The notes under the pieces: model-generated
What the model was told of the DNA's origin: nothing
Database searches by the model: none
The model's input: only the letters and a program-made list of their open reading frames with translations
In this document: piece after piece, positions 55,518-64,000 of the stretch
Layout of the letters: each line of letters starts with the position of its first letter
How positions within the stretch are numbered: position 1 is the stretch's first letter
Made by a program: the position numbers and the translations under genes
Source: Terrabacter sp. 28
Lineage (GTDB): Bacteria > Actinomycetota > Actinomycetes > Actinomycetales > Dermatophilaceae
DNA: 64,000 bases
Assembly (NCBI GenBank): GCA_000955875.1
Contig: JYOE01000011.1
Span: 210,346 to 274,345, forward strand
Reading direction: 5' to 3'

Positions 55518-57401
55518 TCAGCCGGTGACGGTCACCGGGCTGCCGTTGCTGACGAGCTTCCAGTCCATGCTGGAGAACGTCTTCGGGTCGATGACCTTGT
55601 GCGCCGTCGCCCAGTCGATGAGCAGCTGCCGGATCTCGATCTGGCGGTTGTAGACGACGGGAGCCGTCGTCACGTGCGGGAAGCCACCACCACCGGACTG
55701 GCGGTAGTTGTTGATCGCGATGACGAACCGCGCGTCCGGCAGGACGGGGGCGCCGGCGTACGCGAGGTTCGCGATGCGTGACCCCGCCGGCTTGGCGATG
55801 TCGATGTCGTAGGTGAGGTCGGCGTCGAGCCCGCCCATGATGTCGTAGTTGTAGTCGGGCGTGTTGTTCGCGCGGGTCACCTGGTCGGCCGTGAACGGTC
55901 CGGTGGCCGAGACCTGCTTGAAGTAGCCGGCGCTCTTCTCGAGGTAGTCCTTGACCTGGGCGCCGGTCAGCACGATGCCGAGCAGGGTGTTGTCGTAGAT
56001 GTAGAGGCCTGCGACGTCGCGGATGGTCACGTCACCCGCGGGGATCGCGGCGAGGGCGTTGAACGGCGCGGCGATCGACAGCACCGGCAGGACGGCCTCG
56101 GGCGTGCCCGCCAGGGCCGCCTTGACGGCACCCGCCTGGACGTAGTTGATGAAGTCGATGGCGGCGGTGTCCTCGTAGCGGGAGGTCGCCGCGGACATCG
56201 CCTCGGTGCACGTGCCGATGACGCCGTTGACGTAGCCGAGGACCTTCTCGTGCGCTGCCCGCACGGCACCGGTGACCGCGGGGTCCTCGGGCACGGCGTT
56301 GGCGTTCCACAGCTGTCCGGCGCTGTCGACCACCTGCCACTGACCGCGCACCTTCTGCAGGCTGAGGGTCATCTCGGCGACGCGCATGCCCCAGTAGAGC
56401 GGCTCGCAGAGCAGCACCTTCTTGCCGGTCTGCTTGTTGGTGACCTTGTCGACGACCTCGACGTGCGAGTGCCCGACGAGGATCGCGTCGATGCCCGGCA
56501 CCTCCTCGGCGAGGATCCGGCTGGCGTTCTCGACGTAGGGCAGCGCGTCGCCCCACGACGACAGGCCGTTGGTGCCCGAGTGGGCCGAGACGATCACGAC
56601 GTCGGCGCCGGCGGCCTTGAGGCGCGGCACCATGATGCGGGCCTGCTCGACGATGCCGGGGAACTTCAGCCGGCCCTCGACGTTCGCCTTGTCCCAGATC
56701 GCGACGCCCGGCGTGACGAGGCCGAGGATGCCGACCCGGATCGGCTTCTGGTCGGCGATCTTGACGGTCTTGATGACCCACGGCTTGAAGGCCGGTGAGC
56801 CGGTGTCCCAGTCGACGGTGTTGGCCGACAGGAGGGGGAAGTCCAGCTGCTTCTCGAAGGCGCGCAGCGTGTCGATGCCGTAGTTGAACTCGTGGTTGCC
56901 GAGGGCCGCTGCGTCGTAGCCGACCGCGTTCATGGCGGCGGCCATGGGGTGGGTCGAGCCGCCCGTGATCGGGTCGATCTTGGCGTAGTAGTACGCGAGA
57001 GGCGTGCCCTGGATGGTGTCGCCGGCGTCGAGGGTGAGGCACGACGCGGCGCCGAGGTCGGCGCGGCGCATCTTGATGACCGAGGAGGCCTTGGCGAGGC
57101 CGATGTCGTTGTGCGTCTTGTCGTCGTACTCGCGGTTGTTGAAGTAGTCCCAGTTGAAGACGTTGCCGTGCAGGTCGGTGGTGCCGAGCACGGTCAGGCG
57201 TACGGTCTCGCCGTTGGTGGCGGGCCCGGTGGCGGCGGTGGCCGGTGCCGCGGCACGCACCGAGGCGAGCCCGACGCCGCCGACGGCAGCCAGCGAGAGC
57301 AGCTGGCGCCGCGTGGCGGCGGAGGCGAGGCAGCCGGGGGCGCGGTCCGGGTGGCCGGCAGCCGTGGAGGCAGGGGTGCAGGGGGTGGGGTCGGTGCTCA
57401 T
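55518..57401 (-). CDS. exported 2',3'-cyclic-nucleotide phosphodiesterase/3'-nucleotidase (CpdB-like)
   Basis: A 627-residue two-domain enzyme. An N-terminal Tat-like signal (TRRQLLSLAAVGGVGLASV) is followed by the metallophosphoesterase domain: GTTDLHGNVFNWDYF, LDAGDTIQGTPLA, ALGNHEFNYGIDTL, VSAHSGT and LVGHSHVEVV. The 5'-nucleotidase C-terminal domain has the FNALAAIPAGDVTIRD and INNYRQSGGGGFP substrate motifs. It likely scavenges phosphate or nucleosides from nucleotides outside the cell. The ATG lies before the signal; upstream in-frame codons are not protein-like. Confidence 0.9.
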   Translation of the reverse strand: MSTDPTPCTPASTAAGHPDRAPGCLASAATRRQLLSLAAVGGVGLASVRAAAPATAATGPATNGETVRLTVLGTTDLHGNVFNWDYFNNREYDDKTHNDIGLAKASSVIKMRRADLGAASCLTLDAGDTIQGTPLAYYYAKIDPITGGSTHPMAAAMNAVGYDAAALGNHEFNYGIDTLRAFEKQLDFPLLSANTVDWDTGSPAFKPWVIKTVKIADQKPIRVGILGLVTPGVAIWDKANVEGRLKFPGIVEQARIMVPRLKAAGADVVIVSAHSGTNGLSSWGDALPYVENASRILAEEVPGIDAILVGHSHVEVVDKVTNKQTGKKVLLCEPLYWGMRVAEMTLSLQKVRGQWQVVDSAGQLWNANAVPEDPAVTGAVRAAHEKVLGYVNGVIGTCTEAMSAATSRYEDTAAIDFINYVQAGAVKAALAGTPEAVLPVLSIAAPFNALAAIPAGDVTIRDVAGLYIYDNTLLGIVLTGAQVKDYLEKSAGYFKQVSATGPFTADQVTRANNTPDYNYDIMGGLDADLTYDIDIAKPAGSRIANLAYAGAPVLPDARFVIAINNYRQSGGGGFPHVTTAPVVYNRQIEIRQLLIDWATAHKVIDPKTFSSMDWKLVSNGSPVTVTG

Positions 57402-57572
57402 GTCGTCCTTCGGGGGGCGCGAGGGTGGTCGCGGGGTCAGGGTGCCGGTGGTCTCCAGCGGGGCGCGCCGAGGCGCCCGCACGACCCTAGCCGCCCAGGC
57501 CGGGACGAAGGCGGACAAGATGCCACCGATTCGTGAACACCGGCGGACCGGACGACGGGGCCCGGGAACGGC

Positions 57573-59333
57573 TCAGCGGCGCCCGACGAGCCAGAGGCGG
57601 ATCTTGTCGATGCGCTCGCCGACCTGCTCGGACGTCGCCGCCGCGAGGTCGGGTCCCCCGCAGACGCGCCGCAGGTCCATGTGCACGTTGGCATGCGGCA
57701 GGCCCTTCTGCCGGGCGTAGGTCGAGACGAGCTTGTTGAGCTCCTTGCGCTGCGCGGCGAGGGCCCGGTGCGCGGCCACCGGCGTCGGCGCCTGGGCCCC
57801 CTGCGGGGCCTTCTTCACCTGTCGGCTCTGGCGCTCGCGCAGCAGCGCCGACACCTGGTCGGGCTCGAGCAGCCCGGGCAGCCCGAGGTACTCCTCCTCG
57901 TCGGCGGAGCCGACCTGCGCGTGCATGCCCCACTGCTGCTTGTCGAAGAGCACGTGGTCGAAGTGGGCGTCGGACTCGAGCGCCTCGAAGGCGCCCTCGT
58001 CGAGCGCACCGCTCGCCTTCTCGGCGCGGTTCGCGTCGTCGATGAGGGCCTGCTCCTCGGCCCACATCTGGCCCACGTCGTCGGGGTTGGGCTTGCGGTC
58101 GAGCGCGTGGTCGCGCTGCTCCTCGAGCCGCGCGGCGTGGTCGAGGACGACCGGCACCGACGGGAGGAACACCGAGGCGGTCTCGCCCCGCTTGCGGGCG
58201 CGCACGAAGCGGCCGACGGCCTGCGCGAAGAAGAGCGGGGTCGACGTCGACGTCGCGTAGACGCCGACGGCGAGACGCGGCACGTCGACGCCCTCCGAGA
58301 CCATGCGCACGGCGACCATCCACCGCTCGTCGCTCGCGCCGAAGTCCTCGATGCGCTTGCTCGCGCCGAGGTCGTCGGAGAGGACGACGGTGGGAGCCTC
58401 GCCCGTCAGCTCACGGAGGATGGCGGCATACGCCCTCGCCTGCGTCTGGTTGGAGGCGATGACGAGGCCACCGGCGTCCTCGACGTGGCGGCGCACCTCG
58501 GCGAGGCGCCGGTCGGCGGCGGCGAGCACCGCCGGGATCCACTCCCCCTTCGGGTCGAGCGCGGTGCGCCAGGCGTGGGCGACGAAGTCCTTCGTCATCG
58601 GCTCGCCGAGGCGAGCCTCGAGCTCGTCGCCGGCCTTCGTGCGCCAGCGCATGCTGCCGCCGTAGGCCATGAAGAGGACCGGACGCACGACGCCGTCGCG
58701 CAGGGCCTCGGCGTAGCCGTAGGTGTAGTCGCTCGAGCTGACGAGCGTGCCCTCGGCGTCGAGCTCGTAGGTGACGAACGGGATCGGTGACGTGTCGGAC
58801 CGGAACGGCGTGCCCGTGAGGCTGAGGCGGCGGGTGGCCGGCTCGAAGGCCTCGCGTATGCCGTCGCCCCAGCTCTTGCTGTCGCCGCCGTGGTGCACCT
58901 CGTCGAGGATCACGAGCGTCGGGCGGGTGGTCGTCAGCTCACGGTGCAGCGAGGGTCGCGAGGCCACCTGCGCGTAGGTGACGGCGACCCCGTGATAGTC
59001 GTCGGAGTGCCGGCCGATCGAGTTGCTGAACTTCGGGTCGAGGCTGATGCCGACCCGGGCGGCGGCGTCGGCCCACTGCGTCTTGAGGTGCTCGGTGGGC
59101 GCGACGACCGTGACCCGGTGCACGACGCCCGCGCTCAGCAGCTCGGTCGCCACCCGCAGCGCGTAGGTCGTCTTGCCGGCACCGGGGGTCGCGACCGCGA
59201 GGAAGTCGCGCGGCGCCTTCGACAGGTAGAGGTCGAGTGCCTCCTGCTGCCAGGCACGCAGCTTGCTGGCGGTACCCCACGCTGCCCGCTCCGGGAAGGC
59301 GGGTGGGAGGTGGAAGGCGGCCCCTGAACTCAT
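57573..59333 (-). CDS. superfamily II DEAD/DEAH helicase, XPB/SSL2-like
   Basis: A 586-residue helicase with Walker A ATPGAGKTTYA, motif II VILDEVHHGG (DEVH), motif III SLTGTPFRSD, and motifs V-VI MVSEGVDVPRL and FFAQAVGRFVRARK. The C-terminal 170 residues are charged and helix-rich, with no known domain seen. It probably works on DNA; its exact role is unknown. Together with DUF3039 it recurs in Actinobacteria as far as I recall; here an M43 protease gene lies between them. Confidence 0.88.
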   Translation of the reverse strand: MSSGAAFHLPPAFPERAAWGTASKLRAWQQEALDLYLSKAPRDFLAVATPGAGKTTYALRVATELLSAGVVHRVTVVAPTEHLKTQWADAAARVGISLDPKFSNSIGRHSDDYHGVAVTYAQVASRPSLHRELTTTRPTLVILDEVHHGGDSKSWGDGIREAFEPATRRLSLTGTPFRSDTSPIPFVTYELDAEGTLVSSSDYTYGYAEALRDGVVRPVLFMAYGGSMRWRTKAGDELEARLGEPMTKDFVAHAWRTALDPKGEWIPAVLAAADRRLAEVRRHVEDAGGLVIASNQTQARAYAAILRELTGEAPTVVLSDDLGASKRIEDFGASDERWMVAVRMVSEGVDVPRLAVGVYATSTSTPLFFAQAVGRFVRARKRGETASVFLPSVPVVLDHAARLEEQRDHALDRKPNPDDVGQMWAEEQALIDDANRAEKASGALDEGAFEALESDAHFDHVLFDKQQWGMHAQVGSADEEEYLGLPGLLEPDQVSALLRERQSRQVKKAPQGAQAPTPVAAHRALAAQRKELNKLVSTYARQKGLPHANVHMDLRRVCGGPDLAAATSEQVGERIDKIRLWLVGRR

Positions 59334-59371
59334 AGGCCGCCCACGGTATCCGGTCGGCCCCCGCGACATGC

Positions 59372-59400
59372 CGAGGCCCCGCCAAGTTGGCGGGGCCTCG
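59372..59400. terminator. terminator hairpin after M43 protease gene
   Basis: A perfect 13-bp GC-rich stem (59372-59384 with 59388-59400) and a three-base loop lie 72 bases past the protease stop and just upstream of the helicase start. It probably ends the leftward protease message; no T-run. Confidence 0.7.
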
Positions 59401-59472
59401 ACCGGTTTGGTATGGCATCCGAGTTCGTATGCCGCAGAGAGGTTTTCGCAGGTCAGCAGCCTGCGCGTCGGG

Positions 59473-60435
59473 TCACTTGCCGGCGCGGTAGGCCGTCCAC
59501 TGGGCCTGCATGCGCGAGACCTGACCGGCGGTGAACGTGTTCATGCACGAGTCGTACGTGTAGTCCATGAAGTTCTTGATGGGGTCGAGGCCGGGGCTCG
59601 TGCAGGTGTCGCGACCGGTCGGGCACTGGTAGGCGGGGCTCGCCTCGGCCGGGGTGTCGGAGACGTAGTCGCCGTTGCCGTTACAGCCGCCCTGGAACGT
59701 GTGGTAGAGCCCGGCCCAGTGGCCGACCTCGTGGGTGGCGGTGTCGCCCTGGTTGTAGTTCGTCGCGGTGCCGCCGGGCAGCGAGCCGGTGAGCACGACG
59801 ACTCCGTCCATCACGTCGTAGCTGTTCTTCGGGAAGGTCGCCCACCCGAGCAGGCCCTGGCCGATGTTGGCCGAGTAGAGGTTGAGGTCGGCCATCGTGC
59901 CCTTGCGCAGCGCCGTCTTCATGCTGCGCTCGGCCGACGACCCGGGGGTCACGGTGTACCAGGAGGCGTTGCTCGTGGAGTCGCTGCCGGCGAGCGTGAA
60001 GCTGAGCCCGGTGCCCGCGTAGGCGTTGTTGAGCACGCTGATCTGGCTGCTGATCCTGCTGGCGCTCACCGCTCCCTGCGAGCCGTTGGTGATGGTGTGC
60101 CAGTAGACCTTGACGTTCGCGGCGACGAAGGCGGCACCGGAGCCCGGCTTGCCGTTCGTCCCCGTCGCCTTGGCGAGCTTGCCCGAGGAGTCGCGGGTCA
60201 GCCCCTTGGCCGCGAGGGCCTGCGTCAGAGCGGCCTCGTTGGCGCGCACCTGGGCGTCGGAGAGCTCGTGCGGGTCCTTGGCCGTGCCGTGCGTGCCACG
60301 AGCACCGACCGCCGCGGGGTCGACGCACGCCGCCTTGGCGTGGCCGTCGGCCACGGGAACCGCCTGGGCCGGCGAACCCAGGGACAGGGTGGCCAGCGCG
60401 AGGGGTGCCGCAAGGACCAGGGAGCGAAGCTTCAT
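59473..60435 (-). CDS. secreted M43-family zinc metalloprotease (pappalysin-like)
   Basis: A 320-residue exported protease. Signal peptide [24 protein letters not shown]; a propeptide-like region to about residue 80; then the catalytic domain with the extended zinc motif [13 protein letters not shown] (HEXXHXXGXXH), the calcium-loop-like [17 protein letters not shown] and the Met-turn [15 protein letters not shown]. Two to three disulfides are likely. I chose the second ATG, which gives a clean signal sequence. Sits alone between DUF3039 and the helicase. Confidence 0.9.
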   Translation of the reverse strand: MKLRSLVLAAPLALATLSLGSPAQAVPVADGHAKAACVDPAAVGARGTHGTAKDPHELSDAQVRANEAALTQALAAKGLTRDSSGKLAKATGTNGKPGSGAAFVAANVKVYWHTITNGSQGAVSASRISSQISVLNNAYAGTGLSFTLAGSDSTSNASWYTVTPGSSAERSMKTALRKGTMADLNLYSANIGQGLLGWATFPKNSYDVMDGVVVLTGSLPGGTATNYNQGDTATHEVGHWAGLYHTFQGGCNGNGDYVSDTPAEASPAYQCPTGRDTCTSPGLDPIKNFMDYTYDSCMNTFTAGQVSRMQAQWTAYRAGK

Positions 60436-60578
60436 GGGGAGACCTTTCTCGTCCGACACGGCTCCCGATCGGGTGCCGACCCCAGCGACGATAGGTACGC
60501 GAACGTCTGCCGCGGAGCCACCGAACGTAAAGAAGCCGTAAGGAATCGCCCAGCGACCCGTCCCCTGCGTCGTTCGGG

Positions 60579-60890
60579 TCAGGCGTCGCCGCCGTCTCCG
60601 TCGCCGCCGTCCTGCGGGTCGCGCAGGCCGTCGTAGATCTCCTTGCAGACGGGGCAGACGGGGAACTTCTGCGGGTCGCGGTTCGGCACCCAGATCTTGC
60701 CGCAGAGCGCGACGACCGGCTCTCCCGACAGGGCGCTCTCGAGGATCTTCTCCTTGCGCACGTAGTGCGAGAAGCGCTCGTGGTCGCCGGGCTCCTGGAG
60801 CTCCTCACGGACCTCCTCGCGCTCGATCGTCGCCGTGCTCGTGCCGCGCAGCGGCTCCGGCTCGAAGGGGTCGGGAGGCATCGTGCTCAT
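60579..60890 (-). CDS. DUF3039 protein
   Basis: A 103-residue protein typical of Actinobacteria: [51 protein letters not shown]. The three cysteines (ALCGK, PVCPVC) with nearby His suggest a small zinc-binding site. The tail is Gly/Asp-rich. Coupled by ATGA overlap to the MurI-like gene. Function unknown. Confidence 0.88.
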   Translation of the reverse strand: MSTMPPDPFEPEPLRGTSTATIEREEVREELQEPGDHERFSHYVRKEKILESALSGEPVVALCGKIWVPNRDPQKFPVCPVCKEIYDGLRDPQDGGDGDGGDA

Positions 60891-61750
60891 GACGAGAGTG
60901 TATGCCGCCCTGCCGCGCTCCCCAGGAGTCGCTCCCCCGCCGGGTAGGCCCGCCACGACGACGGCGCGGGACCGGGTCGGCCGCTCAGCAGCACGGCCTC
61001 GACACCCCTTCCGCCCCCCGGATCTGCCGTGTCGCGGTCGGGCTCGAGGCCGATGCGGCGGAGGGTCTGGCGGGCGACGGCCACCGGCGAGTCGTGCACG
61101 ACGACACCCTCGCCGAGGGCGGCGACGATGCGGTCGACGACGAGCCCGTAGTGCGTGCAGCCCAACACGAGGGAACGCACTCCGGCGGGTGTCTGCGAGG
61201 CGGCATACGCGATGCACTCGTCGACCAGCCGCGGGTCGCCGCCCTCGATGGCCTCGGCCAGGCCCAGCGCCGCCACGGCATACGTCTCGACGTCGGCGGC
61301 GAACGCGTCGATGAGCCCGCGCAGGTAGTCGCTCGCCGTCGTGGCGGCCGTGGCCCAGACCGCGACGGGTCCCCCGGCTGCCGCCGCCGGCCGGATGGCA
61401 GGAACGGTGCCGATGACCGGGACGTCCGGCTCGAGCTCGGCGCGCAGGGCGTCGAGACCGTGCACCGAGGCCGTGTTGCAGGCGACGACGATCGCGTCGG
61501 GGGCGTACGGCAGGGTCGCCCGCGCGGACGCGAGGATGAGCCGCTGCACGTCATCGGGCGTGCGCGGGCCGTAGGGCATGTTGTCGGGGTCGAGCGAGAG
61601 CACGAGCCCGAGGTCAGGGCGAAGCGAGTGCAGCGCGTCGGCGTACCCCAGGAGCCCGAGCCCGCTGTCGACGAAGGCAACTCGCCTGGTCGACGCGCGG
61701 GGCCCGGGTCGCGGCTCTGCGGGCGGCACCGTGCCGGTGACGACGTCCAC
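60887..61750 (-). CDS. glutamate racemase-like protein (MurI family)
   Basis: A 287-residue Asp/Glu racemase-fold protein. The two catalytic cysteines are in VVACNTASVHGLDAL and LVLGCTHYGLVV; the N-terminal motif reads VAFVDSGLGLLGYADAL instead of the usual FDSGVGGL. That deviation and the altered YGPRT loop suggest a diverged paralogue rather than the housekeeping MurI. It starts at GTG one base after the yqgE stop and overlaps DUF3039. Confidence 0.8.
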   Translation of the reverse strand: MDVVTGTVPPAEPRPGPRASTRRVAFVDSGLGLLGYADALHSLRPDLGLVLSLDPDNMPYGPRTPDDVQRLILASARATLPYAPDAIVVACNTASVHGLDALRAELEPDVPVIGTVPAIRPAAAAGGPVAVWATAATTASDYLRGLIDAFAADVETYAVAALGLAEAIEGGDPRLVDECIAYAASQTPAGVRSLVLGCTHYGLVVDRIVAALGEGVVVHDSPVAVARQTLRRIGLEPDRDTADPGGGRGVEAVLLSGRPGPAPSSWRAYPAGERLLGSAAGRHTLSS

Positions 61751-61751
61751 G

Positions 61752-62312
61752 TCAGTTCATCGACGGGTCGTCGGGGAAGCTCGCCACGTAGGCGAGGCTG
61801 TCACGCTGGCGCCTCAGCACGTCGCGCCAGAGGCTGCCGGGCTGGGACGTGAACGCGTCTCGCACCTCGGCGTCGACGACGTACCAGTCGCCGCGTGCGA
61901 TCTCGTTCTCGAGCTGGCCGGACTCCCAGCCGGAGTAGCCGGCGAAGATCCGCAGGCCGGCGAGCTCGGCCTCGACGACCGGAGTCGGCACGTCGAGGTC
62001 GACGAGCCCGATGGAGCCGAAGAGGCGCTTCACGCCGAGCGGCTCGGGCTCGTCCCCCGGGACCGTGACGAGCCCCAGGGCCGACGACGTCGACACGGGG
62101 CCGCCCTGGAAGAGCACGTGCGGCGCGGTGACGACGCGCTGCCAGCCCGGCAGCACCGAGTCGACCTCGGCCGACAGCGGCTTGTTGAGCACGACGCCCT
62201 GGGCCCCGCCGTCGTCGTGGTGCAGCATGAGGATGACGGACCGGTGGAAGACGTCACCCTCGACGGACGGTGTCGCCACGAGCAGGCGGCCGGTGTGGAA
62301 CGTCGAGCTCAC
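61752..62312 (-). CDS. YqgE/AlgH family (DUF179) protein
   Basis: A 186-residue protein with TGRLLVATPSVEGDVFHRSVILMLHHDDGGAQGVVLNKP, VLFQGGPVSTSSALGLV and RIFAGYSGWESGQLENEIARGDWYVVDA, which are diagnostic for the family. Biochemical role unknown. GTG start. Upstream gene of the yqgE-murI-DUF3039 operon. Confidence 0.92.
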   Translation of the reverse strand: MSSTFHTGRLLVATPSVEGDVFHRSVILMLHHDDGGAQGVVLNKPLSAEVDSVLPGWQRVVTAPHVLFQGGPVSTSSALGLVTVPGDEPEPLGVKRLFGSIGLVDLDVPTPVVEAELAGLRIFAGYSGWESGQLENEIARGDWYVVDAEVRDAFTSQPGSLWRDVLRRQRDSLAYVASFPDDPSMN

Positions 62313-62341
62313 GGAGCACAGCCTTCCACACCGGCGACCAC

Positions 62342-64000
62342 TCAGAAGCGAGCGCCCCGTCGACCGCCGCGCTCGTCGTCGCCCCAGCGGGAGACGAGAC
62401 CGTCGCCGCGGTCGCCCCGGCGGCCACGACGGTCGTCACGAGCGCCACCGTGGTGCGGGCGGAAGCCGCCGCGCGAGCCCTGCCGCGGACCGCGGGCGCC
62501 GGCCGGACCACGCCGGTGCTGCTTCGGGCCGGAGATGAGGCGCTGGAACTCGTCCTCGGCGATGGCGACACCACTCGGGGTCGTGGCACCGGTTGCGGCG
62601 ATGATCGCGTCGCCGGGCGTGGCCCGGACGGGCGCGATCTCGAGCCCGGCCTCCTTGAGCTGGCGCTCCATCGTCTTGCGCTGGTGCGGCAGGGCGAGGG
62701 TCACGACGGTGCCCTTGTCGCCGGCGCGAGCGGTGCGGCCCGAGCGGTGCAGGTAGTCCTTGTGGTCGGCCGGCGGGTCGACCTGCAGCACGACCGAGAC
62801 GTCGTCGACGTGGATGCCGCGGGCGGCGACGTCGGTCGCGACGAGCACCGGAAGGGTGCCGTCACGGAACGCGCCGAGGACGCGGTTGCGCTGGCCCTGG
62901 TTGAGCCCGCCGTGCAGCGCGGCGGCCATGACGCCCTGCTCGCGCAGCTGCAGCGCGATGCGGTCGGCGCCGAGCTTGGTGCGGCAGAAGACGACGGTGC
63001 GGCCCTCGCGGTTGGCGACCTCGGCCGTGATCACCTTCTTGTGCTGCGGGTCGATGAGGAGCACGTGGTGCTCCATCGTCTCGACCGAGGCGGTGGCGTC
63101 GTCGGTCGAGTGGACCACCGGCTCGTTCAGGTACTTCGCGACGAGGTCGTCGATGCCGCGGTCGAGCGTCGCCGAGAACAGCAGTCGCTGCCCGTCGGAC
63201 GGGATCTTGTCGAGCGTCGTCGTGATCTCGGCCATGAAGCCCATCTCGGCCATGTGGTCGGCCTCGTCGAGCACCGTGATCGCGATGTCGTCCATCTCGA
63301 CGGCCCCACGCTCGAGCAGGTCGTTGAGACGGCCGGGCGTGGCGATGAGGATGTCGACGCCCTTGTTGAGGGCGTTGATCTGCGTCGTGTAGCTGAGACC
63401 ACCGGCGACGAGCTTGTGGCGCAGGCCGACGACGTGCACGAGCGGCTCGAGCGCGTCGGAGATCTGCATCGCGAGCTCGCGGGTCGGCGTGAGGATCAGG
63501 GCGTGCGGCCGGCGCGGGTTGCGCGGGGCCTGGGCCTCGAGCAGGCGCGCGATGACGGGGAGTCCGAAGGCGAGCGTCTTGCCGGAGCCGGTCTGGCCAC
63601 GGCCGAGGACGTCCTTGCCGGCGAGCGCGTCGGGGATCGTGGCCGCCTGGATCGGGAACGGCGCGGTGATGCCCTCGCGGGCGAGGCGCTCGACGACGCG
63701 CTCGGGCAGGCCGAGGGCGGCGAAGCCGTTGTCGGCCGCGACGTCGACGGGGCCGTCGGAGATGTCGGCGCGGGTGGCCTTGGTCCAGTTGTCGGCGTCC
63801 ATGCGCTCGGCCTCGGCGTCCTCGAAGCTCACCGGCGCGCGCTCGGCGTCACGGTCGAACCTCGGGCGGTCGAACGATCGGCGGTCGCCCCGGCTGTCGC
63901 GGTCGAACCTCGGACGGTCGAACTTCGGCCGGTCGAAGGAGCGACGCTCGCCGCCACGGTCGTCACGCTCGGCGCGAGGACGGTCGAACGACGGACGGTC
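62342..64000 (-). CDS. DEAD-box RNA helicase with N-terminal FDRP repeats (5' end outside window)
   Basis: A helicase core of about 380 residues with Q-motif PFPIQAATIPDAL, Walker A GRGQTGSGKTLAF, PTRELAMQI, VLDEADHMAEMGF (DEAD), SATLDRGI, HGGLNQGQRNRVL, VATDVAARGIHVDD and HRSGRTARAG, then an Arg/Gly-rich tail. A GTG at 63832 could start a 496-residue protein, but the frame stays open to the right edge through 56 codons that repeat RSFDRPRFDRD-like units rich in Arg and Asp. The repeat is clearly coding, so the true start lies outside. RNA unwinding in ribosome assembly or RNA decay is likely. Confidence 0.9.
   Translation of the reverse strand, partial: DRPSFDRPRAERDDRGGERRSFDRPKFDRPRFDRDSRGDRRSFDRPRFDRDAERAPVSFEDAEAERMDADNWTKATRADISDGPVDVAADNGFAALGLPERVVERLAREGITAPFPIQAATIPDALAGKDVLGRGQTGSGKTLAFGLPVIARLLEAQAPRNPRRPHALILTPTRELAMQISDALEPLVHVVGLRHKLVAGGLSYTTQINALNKGVDILIATPGRLNDLLERGAVEMDDIAITVLDEADHMAEMGFMAEITTTLDKIPSDGQRLLFSATLDRGIDDLVAKYLNEPVVHSTDDATASVETMEHHVLLIDPQHKKVITAEVANREGRTVVFCRTKLGADRIALQLREQGVMAAALHGGLNQGQRNRVLGAFRDGTLPVLVATDVAARGIHVDDVSVVLQVDPPADHKDYLHRSGRTARAGDKGTVVTLALPHQRKTMERQLKEAGLEIAPVRATPGDAIIAATGATTPSGVAIAEDEFQRLISGPKQHRRGPAGARGPRQGSRGGFRPHHGGARDDRRGRRGDRGDGLVSRWGDDERGGRRGARF

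Overview
The window is chromosomal DNA from a high-GC Gram-positive bacterium (Actinobacteria). The evidence is very GC-rich codon third positions, many GTG starts, widespread ATGA/GTGA stop-start overlaps, actinobacterial families (DUF3039, DUF2017, DUF3618, DUF2510-RDD) and the gene order pncB < > clpS-DUF2017 ... Rv1339-like hydrolase-rph-rdgB known from Mycobacterium. Gene content would suit an Intrasporangiaceae-type soil actinomycete, but that is a guess. There are no phage, IS or CRISPR features, and no gene-free stretch longer than 300 bases.

Layout. (1) 1-3.6 kb: end of a LacI-type regulator coupled to lutABC (L-lactate oxidation), then a small membrane protein. (2) 3.66-3.83 kb: tRNA-Lys(CTT) with a visible promoter and a perfect hairpin terminator. 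(3) 3.8-27.8 kb: a catabolic island, the most interesting part. A leftward operon runs lipoprotein binding protein, permease, permease-ATPase fusion, ATPase, two GH78 alpha-L-rhamnosidases, a nucleoside-hydrolase-like protein and PobA. Rightward units carry an IclR regulator, a family IV hydrolase plus GH43, a monocupin plus a second alpha/beta hydrolase, an FAH-family hydrolase and a DUF3500 protein, and an FAD monooxygenase plus a DUF2218-GH1 fusion. A motif of the form TGCCR-N5-TGGMA occurs once ahead of each unit (17169, 18136, 20724, 24422), which points to one IclR regulon. I read the set as a pathway for plant flavonol glycosides such as rutin. The glycoside would be imported intact, stripped of rhamnose and glucose in the cytoplasm, ring-opened by a quercetinase-like cupin, and the depside hydrolysed. 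The A-ring would go through the monooxygenase, DUF3500 and FAH proteins, and the B-ring through PobA where it is 4-hydroxybenzoate. lutABC at the left edge would fit lactate formed from L-rhamnose. The pathway is inferred from gene content, not demonstrated.

(4) 27.9-34.3 kb: a NUDIX hydrolase, a two-gene unit with a zinc-dependent phospholipase C-like membrane protein, a VOC protein, a bcp-DUF3618-GroES-like operon and tRNA-Leu(TAG). (5) 34.3-42.9 kb: RidA, a membrane-anchored molybdopterin oxidoreductase coupled to rdgB and rph, an aldo/keto reductase, a metallo-beta-lactamase hydrolase, DUF2017, clpS, and divergent pncB-pncA. (6) 42.9-55.4 kb: tyrosine/homogentisate catabolism split in two, with iclR-hmgA facing an unknown gene plus fumarylacetoacetase, and hppD facing an Lrp regulator coupled to a GH13 enzyme. 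Between them lie an MFS exporter, an RDD protein and a secreted Ig-like protein. (7) 55.5-64 kb: an exported CpdB-like nucleotidase, a DEAD/DEAH helicase, an M43 protease, DUF3039, a MurI-like racemase, YqgE and a DEAD-box RNA helicase cut by the right edge.

Starts were chosen from stop-start overlaps, ribosome binding sites and loss of family similarity upstream. Functions rest on motifs recognised by eye; no database search was run.
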